A model generated the notes under the pieces. That model made no database searches, had not been told where the DNA came from, and saw nothing but the letters and a program-made list of their open reading frames with translations. The translations under genes and the position numbers were made by a program. A stretch of DNA of 56,636 nt from assembly GCA_902799385.1 (NCBI GenBank), contig CADCAK010000007.1, positions 1 to 56,636 on the forward strand. The letters run 5' to 3'. Source of the stretch: an uncultured bacterium. Its GTDB lineage: Bacteria > Verrucomicrobiota > Kiritimatiellia > RFP12 > UBA1067. Below, one piece after another: positions 42,032 through 51,130 of this stretch (position 1 is its first letter; the number at the start of each line of letters is the position of its first letter).

Positions 42032-43351
42032 ATGGCGACATTTCAGTACATTGCGAAGGATGCGTCGGGCAACGAGACGCGCGGGCAGGTCGAGGCCGGC
42101 GATCGCAATTCCGCCATCGCGGCGGTACGTGCGCAGGGGCTTTTCCCGACTGCGCTTGGCGAGGTAAAGCGTGCGTCGGCTCCGCCGCCCGCAGCCGAGA
42201 AGAAGCCCGCGCCCAGGAAAGGCGGCTCGTCCGCTTCGGCGAAGAAGGGCGGCCTCAACATAGATCTCAACATCAAGCTGCCGAGCTGGATGCGCGGCAA
42301 GATCAAGACGAAGGTCCTCACGCAGTTCACGCGCCAGCTCGCGACGCTCGTGAACGCGGGGCTTCCGCTCATGCGCGGCATCGAGGTCTTGAAGCGCCAG
42401 ATGAAGGACGCGCAGATGAAGGAGGCCCTAGAGGGCATCGGCGAGAACATCGCGGCGGGCGGCACGTTCTCCGAGTCGCTGACCGCGTACCCGAAGATAT
42501 TCGACAACCTCTACGTCAACATGGTGAAGGCGGGCGAGGCGGGCGGCGTGCTCGAAGTCGTCCTCGGCCGTCTCGCCGAGTTCGCCGAGAAGAGCGAGAG
42601 GATCAAGAACAAGGTCAAGGGCGCGATGATCTACCCCGTCGTCGTCCTCTTCGCGGCGGTCGGCATCACGGCGTTCCTGCTCCTGACCGTCATCCCGAAG
42701 TTCAAGCAGGTGTTCAACGACATGCTCGGCGGCGCGGAGCTGCCCGGGATCACGCAGTTCGTCATCGACGCGTCGGAGTGGGTGCAGCACAACTACATCA
42801 CTATCGGCGTCGCCATCGTCGTCTTCGTGATCATCAAGAAGGTCGTCGGCAAGACCGACAAGGGCGCGACGGCGTTCGACTGGATGTCGCTCAGGGCCCC
42901 GGTCACGGGCACGCTCGTCCAGCGCACCGCCGTGTCGCGCGTGACGCGCACCCTCGGCACGCTCCTTTCGTCCGGTGTCCCGATCCTCCAGTCGCTGATG
43001 ATCGTCCGCGACACGACCGGCAACCGCATCGTCTCCAACGCGCTGCAAAGCGTCCACGACGCCGTGAAGGAGGGCGAGGGCATGACCGCGCCCCTCTCGC
43101 AGTGCTGGGTGTTCCCGCCGATGGTCGTCTCGATGGTCGAGGTCGGCGAGGAGACCGGCGCCCTTGCCGAGATGCTTACGCGAATCGCCAACACCTACGA
43201 CGACGAGGTCGACAACGCCGTCGCCGGCATGACGGCCGCGATAGAGCCCGCGCTCATCATCGTCCTCGCAGTCGTCGTCGGCACGATCGTCGTCGCCATG
43301 TTCCTGCCGATGATCAAGATAATCCAGTCCGTGTCCGGGGGAGGCGTCTGA
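42032..43351 (+). CDS. gspF: Type II secretion/type IV pilus inner-membrane platform protein (GspF/PilC)
   Basis: A 439-residue GspF/PilC protein, the inner-membrane platform that links the assembly ATPase to pseudopilin assembly. Two copies of the T2SSF domain are visible: FTRQLATLVNAGLPLMRGIEVL (from ~90) and VTRTLGTLLSSGVPILQSLMIV (from ~295). The highly conserved VEVGEETGALAEML and LEPxx-type IEPALIIVLAVVVGTIVVAMFLPM end the protein. A Pro/Ala/Lys-rich linker (residues ~50-80) is longer than usual. The gene is first in a cluster of pseudopilins whose start overlaps its stop by one base. No GspE or GspD gene is in the window, so partners must be elsewhere. Confidence 0.93.
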   Translation: MATFQYIAKDASGNETRGQVEAGDRNSAIAAVRAQGLFPTALGEVKRASAPPPAAEKKPAPRKGGSSASAKKGGLNIDLNIKLPSWMRGKIKTKVLTQFTRQLATLVNAGLPLMRGIEVLKRQMKDAQMKEALEGIGENIAAGGTFSESLTAYPKIFDNLYVNMVKAGEAGGVLEVVLGRLAEFAEKSERIKNKVKGAMIYPVVVLFAAVGITAFLLLTVIPKFKQVFNDMLGGAELPGITQFVIDASEWVQHNYITIGVAIVVFVIIKKVVGKTDKGATAFDWMSLRAPVTGTLVQRTAVSRVTRTLGTLLSSGVPILQSLMIVRDTTGNRIVSNALQSVHDAVKEGEGMTAPLSQCWVFPPMVVSMVEVGEETGALAEMLTRIANTYDDEVDNAVAGMTAAIEPALIIVLAVVVGTIVVAMFLPMIKIIQSVSGGGV

Positions 43352-44463
43352 TGAAGCGCGGTTTTACGTTGATAGAGCTCATGATCGTCGTCGCCGTCCT
43401 CGCGGCCCTGATGGCGATCGTGTTCCGCCTCATCGGCATGACCGGCGAACACGAGAAGCGTGCGCAGACGATAAAGCGCATCCAGGCCGTCGAGAACTGC
43501 CTTTCGGGGTATTACGCGGCCTTCGGCTGCTATCCGCCGGTTAGGGTGCACGGCTCGCGTAGCATCAAGGCAAAGGTGGACGAATGGGGGGTCCAGGAAG
43601 AGGGCGAGACGGTAAGCGGGCTCAACTGGGGTAGCGTAAACGCGGCCTGCCGCTCCCAGCCAGTCGGCGTGATGTACCCCTTCGCCGACAGCGAGGGCTC
43701 CATCGCGTACTACCGGGCGGTGGCCGAGGAACTTGCCCGCCGCGCGACGTCGTCCGAGGCGGACGAACCCGAGTTCGGCGAGTTCAGGAAGAACGTCGCG
43801 GTGCTTTCGCGCGGCTTCGACATCCTCGAGGACCCGTCCGGCCAGATACCCGACCCGGACGCGGTGGATTGGCGCCGCACGCAGCTGTTCCAGTTTGGGC
43901 TTCTTAGCTTCCTTTTGCCGCGCTACCACTTCATGACGCAGGGCGATCCGTCGCTGTACAACGGGCGCTACAGGCAGTGGAACGCCAACAACGAGCAACA
44001 GAAGCAGTGCCATGGCGACGGCCGGTCCACGTACACCTGGACGGACATAAGGAACGACATGCGCAACAAGAAGTCGGCGTACGTTTCGATGATCCCGTCT
44101 CAGGCGGCTTGCGCGCGCTGGATGCCGAACCTCGAGGGCGTCGTGGACAACGGCAAGACCTTCTTCGGCATAAACACGCACCGCTATCTCAGCGGCAGCC
44201 CCGTGAACATCGAGAACCCGTACCCGCCGATCTTCTCGGGGAACGGCCGACAGTATGTCCTCGACTCGATGACGGTCGTCGACGGCTGGGGCCACGACCT
44301 CTACTACTACTCGCCGGCCCCGTACCAGACGTACCGCCTGTGGAGCGCTGGGCCGAACGGCAAGACCTTCCCGTCGTGGGTCGAGCTTTCGTCGCTTGGC
44401 GCGGGCGATCGCAAGACCGCCGCCGAATGGATCGCGGATGACATAGTCAGCCTTAGGAACTGA
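43351..44463 (+). CDS. Type II secretion-like prepilin protein (370 aa)
   Basis: A 370-residue prepilin. The N-terminus MKRGFTLIELMIVVAVLAAL has the type III signal: Gly at -1, Phe at +1 and Glu at +5, then a hydrophobic helix. A long globular domain follows, with Tyr/Trp-rich segments and QYVLDSMTVVDGWGHDLYYY near the end. This final pattern (WGxxLxY) is common to GspG-like pseudopilins. It is far longer than a major pseudopilin (~140). It starts at the gspF stop. Its role within the pseudopilus is unknown. Confidence 0.8.
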   Translation: MKRGFTLIELMIVVAVLAALMAIVFRLIGMTGEHEKRAQTIKRIQAVENCLSGYYAAFGCYPPVRVHGSRSIKAKVDEWGVQEEGETVSGLNWGSVNAACRSQPVGVMYPFADSEGSIAYYRAVAEELARRATSSEADEPEFGEFRKNVAVLSRGFDILEDPSGQIPDPDAVDWRRTQLFQFGLLSFLLPRYHFMTQGDPSLYNGRYRQWNANNEQQKQCHGDGRSTYTWTDIRNDMRNKKSAYVSMIPSQAACARWMPNLEGVVDNGKTFFGINTHRYLSGSPVNIENPYPPIFSGNGRQYVLDSMTVVDGWGHDLYYYSPAPYQTYRLWSAGPNGKTFPSWVELSSLGAGDRKTAAEWIADDIVSLRN

Positions 44464-44473
44464 GGAGAAACGC

Positions 44474-45079
44474 ATGAAAAGGGGATTCACGCTCATTGAG
44501 ATGCTCGTGTCGATAGGGATAATCGCCATCCTGATCGCCGCCGCCGTGGTGTCGTTCGGCGGCACTACGAGGAAGGCCGAGATGGCCAAGGGCCGCGAGC
44601 TCGTCTCGAACGTCTCGACCGCCCTTGCGTCGATATACCAGAAGAGCGGAAGGTGGCCATCCGGCCTTGTCAAGGCGAACGGCTCCGACGACAACCGCCT
44701 CGGCGAGAAGCCCGCCATCGTCCTTGCGCAGAAGAACGCGATTTCGCTGTCCTACAGCAGCAAGAGCGGCCAGCTGCTCGGCGAGGACCGCTTCGGCATC
44801 GTCGACCCGTGGGCGCAGAAGGTGCTCAAGGGCAGCAGCAAGGCGAAGCTCAGCACCAAGGTCCCGTCCGGCGGGACGGTCAAGGACCACATTATCCGCT
44901 TCGCGATCGACATCGACGGGACGGGCGTGACGTCCGCAGACGTCTGCGGGCAGAAGATCAAGGTGCGGGCGCCCGCCATAGTCTGGTCCACGGGGCCCGA
45001 CGGCAAGTTCGGCAGGCTCGACGAGATGGGCCGCAGCGACGACATATTCAGCTTCACGGCGGGGCAGATAGTGAAATGA
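44474..45079 (+). CDS. Type II secretion-like prepilin protein (201 aa)
   Basis: A 201-residue prepilin with MKRGFTLIEMLVSIGIIAIL at the N-terminus (Gly -1, Glu +5). A globular domain with RFGIVDPWAQKVLK and IVWSTGPDGKFGRLDEMG follows; the latter resembles the calcium-loop region of GspG/GspH-type proteins. GAGGAGAAAC precedes the ATG. It overlaps the next gene by ATGA, consistent with coupled translation. No fine assignment is possible. Confidence 0.8.
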   Translation: MKRGFTLIEMLVSIGIIAILIAAAVVSFGGTTRKAEMAKGRELVSNVSTALASIYQKSGRWPSGLVKANGSDDNRLGEKPAIVLAQKNAISLSYSSKSGQLLGEDRFGIVDPWAQKVLKGSSKAKLSTKVPSGGTVKDHIIRFAIDIDGTGVTSADVCGQKIKVRAPAIVWSTGPDGKFGRLDEMGRSDDIFSFTAGQIVK

Positions 45080-45597
45080 AGAGGAAGGCGTTTACACTTG
45101 TAGAGCTCATGGTGGTGGTCGCGGTCCTCGCGGTCCTGCTCACGCTTGTCGCGACGGCCGCAACCGGCGCGATCAGGGCGTCGCGCGAGAAGCGCTACAA
45201 CGCGATGGCGATTCTCCTCCGCGAGGGCGTCAACACGTACTACGCCCGCAACGGCAAGTGGCCGGGCGACCTCGAGTCGAGGGCGAGGTCCGGCAAGGAC
45301 CACACGTTCACCGGGTCGGGGGCCGACAAGATATTCCGCGAGGTGGTCAAGGGGTCCGTCGGCAAGAAGAACCCCTACCTCGACGCGCACGGCCTTTTCG
45401 TCGCGCCGAGCGGCATCTCCGAGGGCAGGGGCAGCGGCGTGCCGTTCTCGGACGCCCGCAAGAAGAACCCGCCGCCGCACATCCGCCACCTGAACATCGA
45501 CGAGATGGCCTTCGGGTACCAGGATACGTCAAGCGGACGCTTCAGGAGGTACAAGGTGGTGTACCACTCGGCGTCCGACTCCGTGGAGGTCAAGTGA
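45076..45597 (+). CDS. Type II secretion-like prepilin protein (173 aa), Ala at -1
   Basis: A 173-residue prepilin: MKRKAFTLVELMVVVAVLAV with Ala instead of Gly before the cleavage-site Phe, Glu at +5. The periplasmic part contains NGKWPGDLESRA and NPYLDAHGLFVAPSG, and ends VYHSASDSVEVK. The size and NGxWPxDL segment fit minor or major pseudopilins of the GspG type. It overlaps both neighbours by 1-4 nt. A longer frame from 44653 is a shadow of the upstream gene. Confidence 0.78.
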   Translation: MKRKAFTLVELMVVVAVLAVLLTLVATAATGAIRASREKRYNAMAILLREGVNTYYARNGKWPGDLESRARSGKDHTFTGSGADKIFREVVKGSVGKKNPYLDAHGLFVAPSGISEGRGSGVPFSDARKKNPPPHIRHLNIDEMAFGYQDTSSGRFRRYKVVYHSASDSVEVK

Positions 45598-46397
45598 TGT
45601 CGAGACGCGCTTTCACGCTGATAGAGCTCATGATAGTCGTCGCCATAATGGGGGCGATGGCGGTCATGTCGGTGGGCGGCTACCGTGCGCTCGTCAAGGG
45701 CATGAAGAACCGCGCCGCCCTAACTGCGGTCCAGACGCTGTTCGACGCCGCGCGCCAGCGGGCCGAGATCGACAGGCGCAAGGTCATGGTGTACCTCTAC
45801 GACGACCTGCTGAAGTCCGGCGAGGACCCCGCGGGGCACGGCACCGCCATAGCCGTCCGTCCCGTCGGGCGCATATCGGCTGTGGACGGCAACTACCTCT
45901 GCGACGAGTTCGGCGACCTCGACCAGGTGTACGCGTCCGAAAACTCGCTCGCTGGCGACGTCTCCGCGAACAGGTCCGACGGGTCCAGGATGCGCATCTA
46001 CGTCATGAAGGAGAACGGGAACGGCAGCTACGTGGACGTCAGGACGTCCATCGTCAGGCACCCCATCAGCGCGAGCTACATCATTTCGGGCGATTCGTCC
46101 CCGGGGGGCGGCGACGATGGCGGCAAGTTGATATCCTGCTGCGCGTTCGAGAAGATCGGCGAAGGTTCGTTTGATGTCGGCGACGCCTACGGGACGGAGT
46201 TTGCGTCGCTGGAGCTTCCCGACGGGTACTACTTCGGCGCGTCCGCGCCGAGGTCCGTCGGGCGGACATCCGTCCGGGTCGTGACGATCTCCGCCGACGG
46301 CTCGGTGTCGGGTGGCGATGTGCCTGTGAACGCGATGAAGGTCAGCTCGACCTCGCTCGAGGAGGTGGGCAGGGCGAAGGTGAAGTCGGCGGACTGA
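45597..46397 (+). CDS. Type II secretion-like prepilin protein (266 aa), GspH-like
   Basis: A 266-residue prepilin, MSRRAFTLIELMIVVAIMGA, again with Ala at -1 and Glu at +5. After the helix, ALTAVQTLFDAARQRAEIDRRKVMVYLYDD recalls the GspH/FimT pattern in which helix is followed by beta-rich structure. The C-terminus (SISADGSVSGG-like region) is beta-rich. The ATG overlaps the previous stop. A GspH-like minor pseudopilin is the best guess; the family relation is weak. Confidence 0.72.
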   Translation: MSRRAFTLIELMIVVAIMGAMAVMSVGGYRALVKGMKNRAALTAVQTLFDAARQRAEIDRRKVMVYLYDDLLKSGEDPAGHGTAIAVRPVGRISAVDGNYLCDEFGDLDQVYASENSLAGDVSANRSDGSRMRIYVMKENGNGSYVDVRTSIVRHPISASYIISGDSSPGGGDDGGKLISCCAFEKIGEGSFDVGDAYGTEFASLELPDGYYFGASAPRSVGRTSVRVVTISADGSVSGGDVPVNAMKVSSTSLEEVGRAKVKSAD

Positions 46398-46411
46398 AGG
46401 GGGACGGCTGC

Positions 46412-46948
46412 ATGAGACGTGCTTTTACGCTTATGGAAGTCAATCTCGCCATCATGGTGATGGCGGTGGGGATATTGACGCTCGTGTCGCTCTACTCGCT
46501 CGGCTACCGCGAGAGCCAGCAGAGCCGCGAGGACGTCGAGGCTGCCGCGCTTGCGGACCTCAACATGAACGCGCTTGCCGCCATGCTTTCGTCGACAAAC
46601 ATGTCGTGGTCCGCGTGGAGCGGGATTGGCACCCAGCCGAGCGGCGGTTGGCGCGCGTACTTCAACCCCGACGCGACGCGCGATGACGAGGCGCGCGACG
46701 AGACCGGCGCGTCCACGAACCCGAGCGGCACCTCGCAGGGCGTGTTCGACGCCGTAAAGGGCAAGTGCACTGGGTGCGAGGGGACGGGCGTCTCCTTTGA
46801 CACGGGGCATCTCCACTGCGGGCTTGTCGTCAACCAGGAGGGCTCGCGCTGCACGATAGCGTTCCGCGCCGCAAGGCGTCCGGGGGCGCTCATGTACCAG
46901 CCGCTCTACTACACCGAAGTCCACTTTCAGGGGGATCCGTCGAGATGA
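46412..46948 (+). CDS. Prepilin-like protein, PilV/GspI-like (178 aa)
   Basis: A 178-residue protein with MRRAFTLMEVNLAIMVMAVGILTLVSLYSLG. Ala is at -1 and Glu at +5, and the MEVxxAIxVMAVGIL pattern is typical of PilV/GspI. The remainder includes Cys-containing VKGKCTGCEGTG and ends in a beta strand YYTEVHFQGDPSR. Its position just before a PilW/GspJ-like gene matches the usual I-J order and also cassette protein B of Verru_Chthon loci (from memory). It overlaps the next gene by 4 nt. Confidence 0.72.
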   Translation: MRRAFTLMEVNLAIMVMAVGILTLVSLYSLGYRESQQSREDVEAAALADLNMNALAAMLSSTNMSWSAWSGIGTQPSGGWRAYFNPDATRDDEARDETGASTNPSGTSQGVFDAVKGKCTGCEGTGVSFDTGHLHCGLVVNQEGSRCTIAFRAARRPGALMYQPLYYTEVHFQGDPSR

Positions 46949-47439
46949 GGAAGGGTTTCACCATATTGGAGCTGCTTGTGGCGTCCCTGCTGCTCGGCAT
47001 GCTCGTCACGATCCTGACGCAGGTGTTCTCGCAGTCGTCGATTGCCTGGTCCACCGGCACAGCCGGCGTCGTCGAGCTTGACGCCGCCCGCCGCGACATG
47101 GCGGCGCTGCAGGTCAGGGCGGATGCGCTCCTCGACCGCAACGGCAGGTCGGTGAGGAGCGTCTTCACCGGCCTTGACGGGCAGCTCGCCCAGCGGGCGT
47201 ACGCCGAGTCCGGCTCCATCGACGAGGGGGCGTCGTCTTCCGTCGCGGGCTCCCTTACGGTGGACGACCCGTCATCGTGGTCCGGCATATCGGTTGGCGG
47301 TGCCACAAGTGCGTCCGCAAGCGGCGTCATCACCGACGGCAAGGGCTACGCCGTCGGCGTGAGGAGCGCGGGTCCCGACCGCCAGTTCGGCACCTGGGAC
47401 GACATAACCACGTGGCCTTCGGACGGTTCGGAGGACTGA
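46945..47439 (+). CDS. Prepilin-like protein, PilW/GspJ-like (164 aa)
   Basis: A 164-residue protein: MRKGFTILELLVASLLLGML, Gly at -1, Glu at +5, with a polar face typical of GspJ/PilW. A helical QSSIAWSTGTAGVVELDAARRDM and a Ser/Gly-rich beta part follow (SSSVAGSLTVDDPSSW). The C-terminus VRSAGPDRQFGTWDDITTWP is the GPDxxFGTxDDI motif shared by many PVC pseudopilins. It is shorter than usual GspJ. The next gene starts 2 nt after its stop. Confidence 0.75.
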   Translation: MRKGFTILELLVASLLLGMLVTILTQVFSQSSIAWSTGTAGVVELDAARRDMAALQVRADALLDRNGRSVRSVFTGLDGQLAQRAYAESGSIDEGASSSVAGSLTVDDPSSWSGISVGGATSASASGVITDGKGYAVGVRSAGPDRQFGTWDDITTWPSDGSED

Positions 47440-47441
47440 GC

Positions 47442-47894
47442 ATGAAGAGGGGATTCACTCTTGTCGAGCTTATCGTGGTGATCGCCATGATCGCCGTCCT
47501 CATGGCGGCCTTCGGCGCGGGCGTGCACAAGGCCCATCTGGCCTCGCAGATGAAGCGCGCCGAGTCCGAGGCCAACGAGATGACGAACGCCATACGCTCC
47601 TACGAGAACTACGTGGACAGCGGCATCCCGACCCAGCCAGACTGGACCGACGCCGACGAGTCGTCGCTCGACTTCCTGCTCGGCTCGGGCACGGACCGCG
47701 CGGGGAACGCGATCCCCGTGCTCTACAACGCCAAGGTCGTGGGTGACAAGGTACGCGACCCGTGGGGGACGCCGTACCAATTCCGCGTGGCGGAGGCGGA
47801 TGCGGGCGTAGTGGGGGACGAAGTCGCGCGCAACATGGCTACCGGGGTCCTCGTCCCCAACCGCTACGGAAAGTGCGCCGGGAGGACGAAATGA
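47442..47894 (+). CDS. Type II secretion-like prepilin protein (150 aa), GspG-like
   Basis: A 150-residue pseudopilin with MKRGFTLVELIVVIAMIAVL (Gly -1, Glu +5). The size, SYENYVDSGIPTQPDW and KVRDPWGTPYQFRVAE fit the major pseudopilin GspG, whose C-terminal DPWGxPYxY segment is diagnostic. It may be the main subunit of this locus. The giant GspK-like gene overlaps its end by 4 nt. Confidence 0.82.
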   Translation: MKRGFTLVELIVVIAMIAVLMAAFGAGVHKAHLASQMKRAESEANEMTNAIRSYENYVDSGIPTQPDWTDADESSLDFLLGSGTDRAGNAIPVLYNAKVVGDKVRDPWGTPYQFRVAEADAGVVGDEVARNMATGVLVPNRYGKCAGRTK

Positions 47895-50800
47895 GAGGCA
47901 TGTCGGCGAGAGGGGGCAGCGCGCTCCTGATAGTGCTCGGAATGGTGGCGTTCATGGTGGTCTCCGCCGTGGGCTTCTCGGTTTTCATGCGCAACAACCG
48001 CATCCCGTCGTCGTACCTGCGCAGGAGCACGGCGTCGCGCCAGCTCGCGAAGGCGGCCCTCGCGAACGCGATGGCCGACATCGACACGGCGATAAACGAA
48101 AACCCGTATCCGGGGCTCGGCCGGCTCTCGGTCAGCGGCAACAACGACAACATCTGGTACGGGCGCGTCCTCTGCAAGAGGGAAGGGGGCGATCTCCCCG
48201 ACCCCTCGACAACCGTCTCGACGCTGACGCTGGAGGGCCTTGCCTACCTGCCCCCCGCGATAATCAACGACGTGCGCTACTTCTCGCGCCGGACGCCGAC
48301 CGCGAAGTGGAGCAGGCTCGACTACGACGCCGGGCGCTGCGCCTACTGCATCGTGGATGTGTCGGACTTCTTCGACCTGAACAGCGTGCGTGCCGACCGC
48401 CCACGCGGCAGCGGCGACGACACCTTGATCTCGCTCGCATACCTCTTCGAGTCGGGCACGGGGCGCGAATGGGGAGAAGTGAAGCCGCTCAAGTTCCAGG
48501 AGGTCATCGACAGGGCGACGGCGACGTATCCCCTCGTGTCGATTGCGGACTACAACCTCGTGCTGCGCGGCTTTGGCGGCGGGCTCGGCGACTTCCCCTC
48601 GCCGTTCTGCGACGCTGTCGAGAAGGACAAGGGCAGCGTCTACGGCACTTCGCCGCTTCCCGACGGAGACGGCAGGCTTGACAACTGGGAATACCTCAAG
48701 TACGCGATCCAGCGGTTCGTCACCGACGTCCAGCCGGGCAGGGATAAGGAAGAGTGGTTCGACGAGTCGGCCGACCGCTTCGGGCTGCTCAGGAACTCGG
48801 GCAAGCGCCTCGACCTGTCGCTCAAGGAGGACCAGCCGTTCCCGTCCATCTTCGAAGACGACGACCCCGACAAGAACGACTCCTCGGCGGGGCGCATCTG
48901 CCAGACGTCCACGAAGTTCCTTGAAAGGCGCATCGAGCAGATCAACCAGTGCGAGTGGATGGCGCTCTACGACTACCTCGACAGGGACGACATACCGCTG
49001 ACGGTCGCCGCGCCGACCGTGGACCGGTCGCCCATGATCGTCGCCGTGGCGGTGGATCCGAACAGCGACCTCTCCGTCAAGATCGCGCGCGATCCGGCGA
49101 ATCCGAACGAAGGTGTCATTCCGGATGTAGACGCCGCGACGCAGATAACGACGTACCGCAAGACGATAACGTACTACCCCGAACTGAACGGGACGCTGAG
49201 GCTCCGGGTCGGCCTCGTCTATCCGTTCAAGTACAGGAAGGAGCTCTACGCGGGCCGCAGGTACGAGGCCCAGGCGATTGCGAAGTTCTACCCGCTCGAA
49301 AAGGGCGCCGTCTGGCAGACCGACGACGCGAAGCACGGGTGCAGGACGGGCGTCAACTCGACCTTCGGCAAGTTCGAAAAGAACCCGAACGGCGGCGGCG
49401 CGTTCAAGGACGGCGTCATGACGCTTGCGTCGCAGTGGAGCGAGACGACGCTCCCCGATAGCTTCAACGGCTCCAATGCGGTCTCGGGGAACAACGGCCG
49501 CTTCCACGACATCGAGCTGAAGCTTGACGGCTTCAAAGGCTGCAACGACGAGCTGAAGGCAAACGGCTTCATCGCGCGGTACCACTTGAAGCGGAGGGTG
49601 AAAGTCGATCCGAGGACCGGGGCGGAGGTTGCGCTTGACGAAGGCATAGAGATCGACGGGCAGACGGGGTGGACGCTCGACGAGACGAAGGGCGAGGGGG
49701 CCGAGGCCGGCTCGCTGCTCGCGCTAACCGACGAGAAGTTCATGGAGGCGACCGGCAGGAAGTTCGGCGATGGCGACGCGACGTATGTCTGGGGGCTGTC
49801 GCTTGCAGTGAAGCTCAGGGACCCCGAATGCGGCAACCTCCTCGTGGACATGGCCCCCGCGCACATAACCGACGACGACATGCCGCCGGAAGGGGACATC
49901 GTGAGGCACCTCGGCAACCTCGGCAGGCCCGTCCTTCGCTTCGACGGCAAGGCGAACGGGGATGAACCGAACGCGCATTTCACCGTAAAGAAGAGGACCG
50001 ATGTCGCTGGATGCGCCGAGCTGCAGGAAGCCGTCGCGCTGGGCAACAAGAAGGTTGATCTCTTTCCCAGGGCATACTTCACGGATGACCCGAGGTACAA
50101 CTACGCGGCGGAAAACTGGTATCCCGAAAACAACCTTGGCGACGGCAAGTCCCTTGGCGAGATCTGGCGCGACGAAAAGGCAACCTGCGGCAAGGGCGAC
50201 AAGGACGGCGACATCTTCATGAGCGTGTCTAACCAGGGCTATCTACAGGATCCGGGCGAGCTCGCGTTCCTTCCGCGAGTCTGCGGGTTCGACACCCAGG
50301 GCGAATACGGCCCCATCAAGAACAACGCGGACGGGAAGATCCCCGCATCCGCTGGCACGGTCGCCAACAAGTCGCAGATGTGGCGGACGTACAGCTGCTT
50401 CGGGAGGAAGGAAGGCGGCAAGCTCCACAAGGACGAGGTTGACAACCTCTGCATCTTCAGCCCCGTGCGCGGGTACAGGGTCAATCCCTACACCAACGAC
50501 GAGATCGTCAAGCTCGCGCCGTTCGTGAACACGCCCTACGACTGGTGGGCGGCGGGGTCGAACAGGACCGACGACGTCAAGGCGTCCATGGTGGGCGCGG
50601 ACGGCAAGATGGACGAGTCTGGCACGGCGCGCAAGTACGCGTTTGGCCCGCACGGCGTGGAGACGCCCGTCGAGCACGCAAGGATCAGCGAGCTCGCCTC
50701 GCACATTTCGGGCGTGTTCCGGTCGGGGGCGAGCGCCACCCCGCGCTGGTACAAGAGGTGGGGCGATTCGGACGAGGGCAACAATTTGCAGTGGCTTGAC

Positions 50801-51115
50801 TACGGCTCCGGCGGCAGGGACCTGTTCGGCGTCGATCTCGGCGTTCCCCTGCACGACATCGACCTGAAGTATCTTTGCTCCTACTGGCGCAAGTGCTACG
50901 CCAACGCCCAGCAGCTGTTCCTCGTTTTCTTCCGCTCCGAGCCCGTGGTTATCGGCGGCGGTGCGGGGGACGGCAAGGCGCCGCCCCAGCTCGGCGCACG
51001 CGGTGTCGCCGTGGTGTGGCGCGACCCGAATGCGCCGGACGGGGAAAGCGGATCGACGTCGTCTGCCCGCCGTCCGCACGCGATGCGCGTTCTTTTCTAC
51101 CACCAGTTTGAATGA
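47891..51115 (+). CDS. Giant GspK/PilX-like protein (1074 aa)
   Basis: A 1074-residue protein with a short positive N-terminus and one hydrophobic helix (RGGSALLIVLGMVAFMVVSAVGFSVF). This is the GspK/PilX-type prepilin-like start, lacking Glu at +5. GspK is about 330 residues; this is three times longer. Mid-region segments such as DVSDFFDLNSVRA fit GspK, which carries aspartates near the Ca site. The rest is beta-rich with no named domain. Size and position after small prepilins match Verru_Chthon cassette protein A as I recall it; only an HMM test could confirm. The ATG overlaps the upstream stop, so it is part of the operon. A tip or cell-surface role is inferred. Confidence 0.72.
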   Translation: MRGMSARGGSALLIVLGMVAFMVVSAVGFSVFMRNNRIPSSYLRRSTASRQLAKAALANAMADIDTAINENPYPGLGRLSVSGNNDNIWYGRVLCKREGGDLPDPSTTVSTLTLEGLAYLPPAIINDVRYFSRRTPTAKWSRLDYDAGRCAYCIVDVSDFFDLNSVRADRPRGSGDDTLISLAYLFESGTGREWGEVKPLKFQEVIDRATATYPLVSIADYNLVLRGFGGGLGDFPSPFCDAVEKDKGSVYGTSPLPDGDGRLDNWEYLKYAIQRFVTDVQPGRDKEEWFDESADRFGLLRNSGKRLDLSLKEDQPFPSIFEDDDPDKNDSSAGRICQTSTKFLERRIEQINQCEWMALYDYLDRDDIPLTVAAPTVDRSPMIVAVAVDPNSDLSVKIARDPANPNEGVIPDVDAATQITTYRKTITYYPELNGTLRLRVGLVYPFKYRKELYAGRRYEAQAIAKFYPLEKGAVWQTDDAKHGCRTGVNSTFGKFEKNPNGGGAFKDGVMTLASQWSETTLPDSFNGSNAVSGNNGRFHDIELKLDGFKGCNDELKANGFIARYHLKRRVKVDPRTGAEVALDEGIEIDGQTGWTLDETKGEGAEAGSLLALTDEKFMEATGRKFGDGDATYVWGLSLAVKLRDPECGNLLVDMAPAHITDDDMPPEGDIVRHLGNLGRPVLRFDGKANGDEPNAHFTVKKRTDVAGCAELQEAVALGNKKVDLFPRAYFTDDPRYNYAAENWYPENNLGDGKSLGEIWRDEKATCGKGDKDGDIFMSVSNQGYLQDPGELAFLPRVCGFDTQGEYGPIKNNADGKIPASAGTVANKSQMWRTYSCFGRKEGGKLHKDEVDNLCIFSPVRGYRVNPYTNDEIVKLAPFVNTPYDWWAAGSNRTDDVKASMVGADGKMDESGTARKYAFGPHGVETPVEHARISELASHISGVFRSGASATPRWYKRWGDSDEGNNLQWLDYGSGGRDLFGVDLGVPLHDIDLKYLCSYWRKCYANAQQLFLVFFRSEPVVIGGGAGDGKAPPQLGARGVAVVWRDPNAPDGESGSTSSARRPHAMRVLFYHQFE

Positions 51116-51130
51116 CGCAAGGAAGGACAC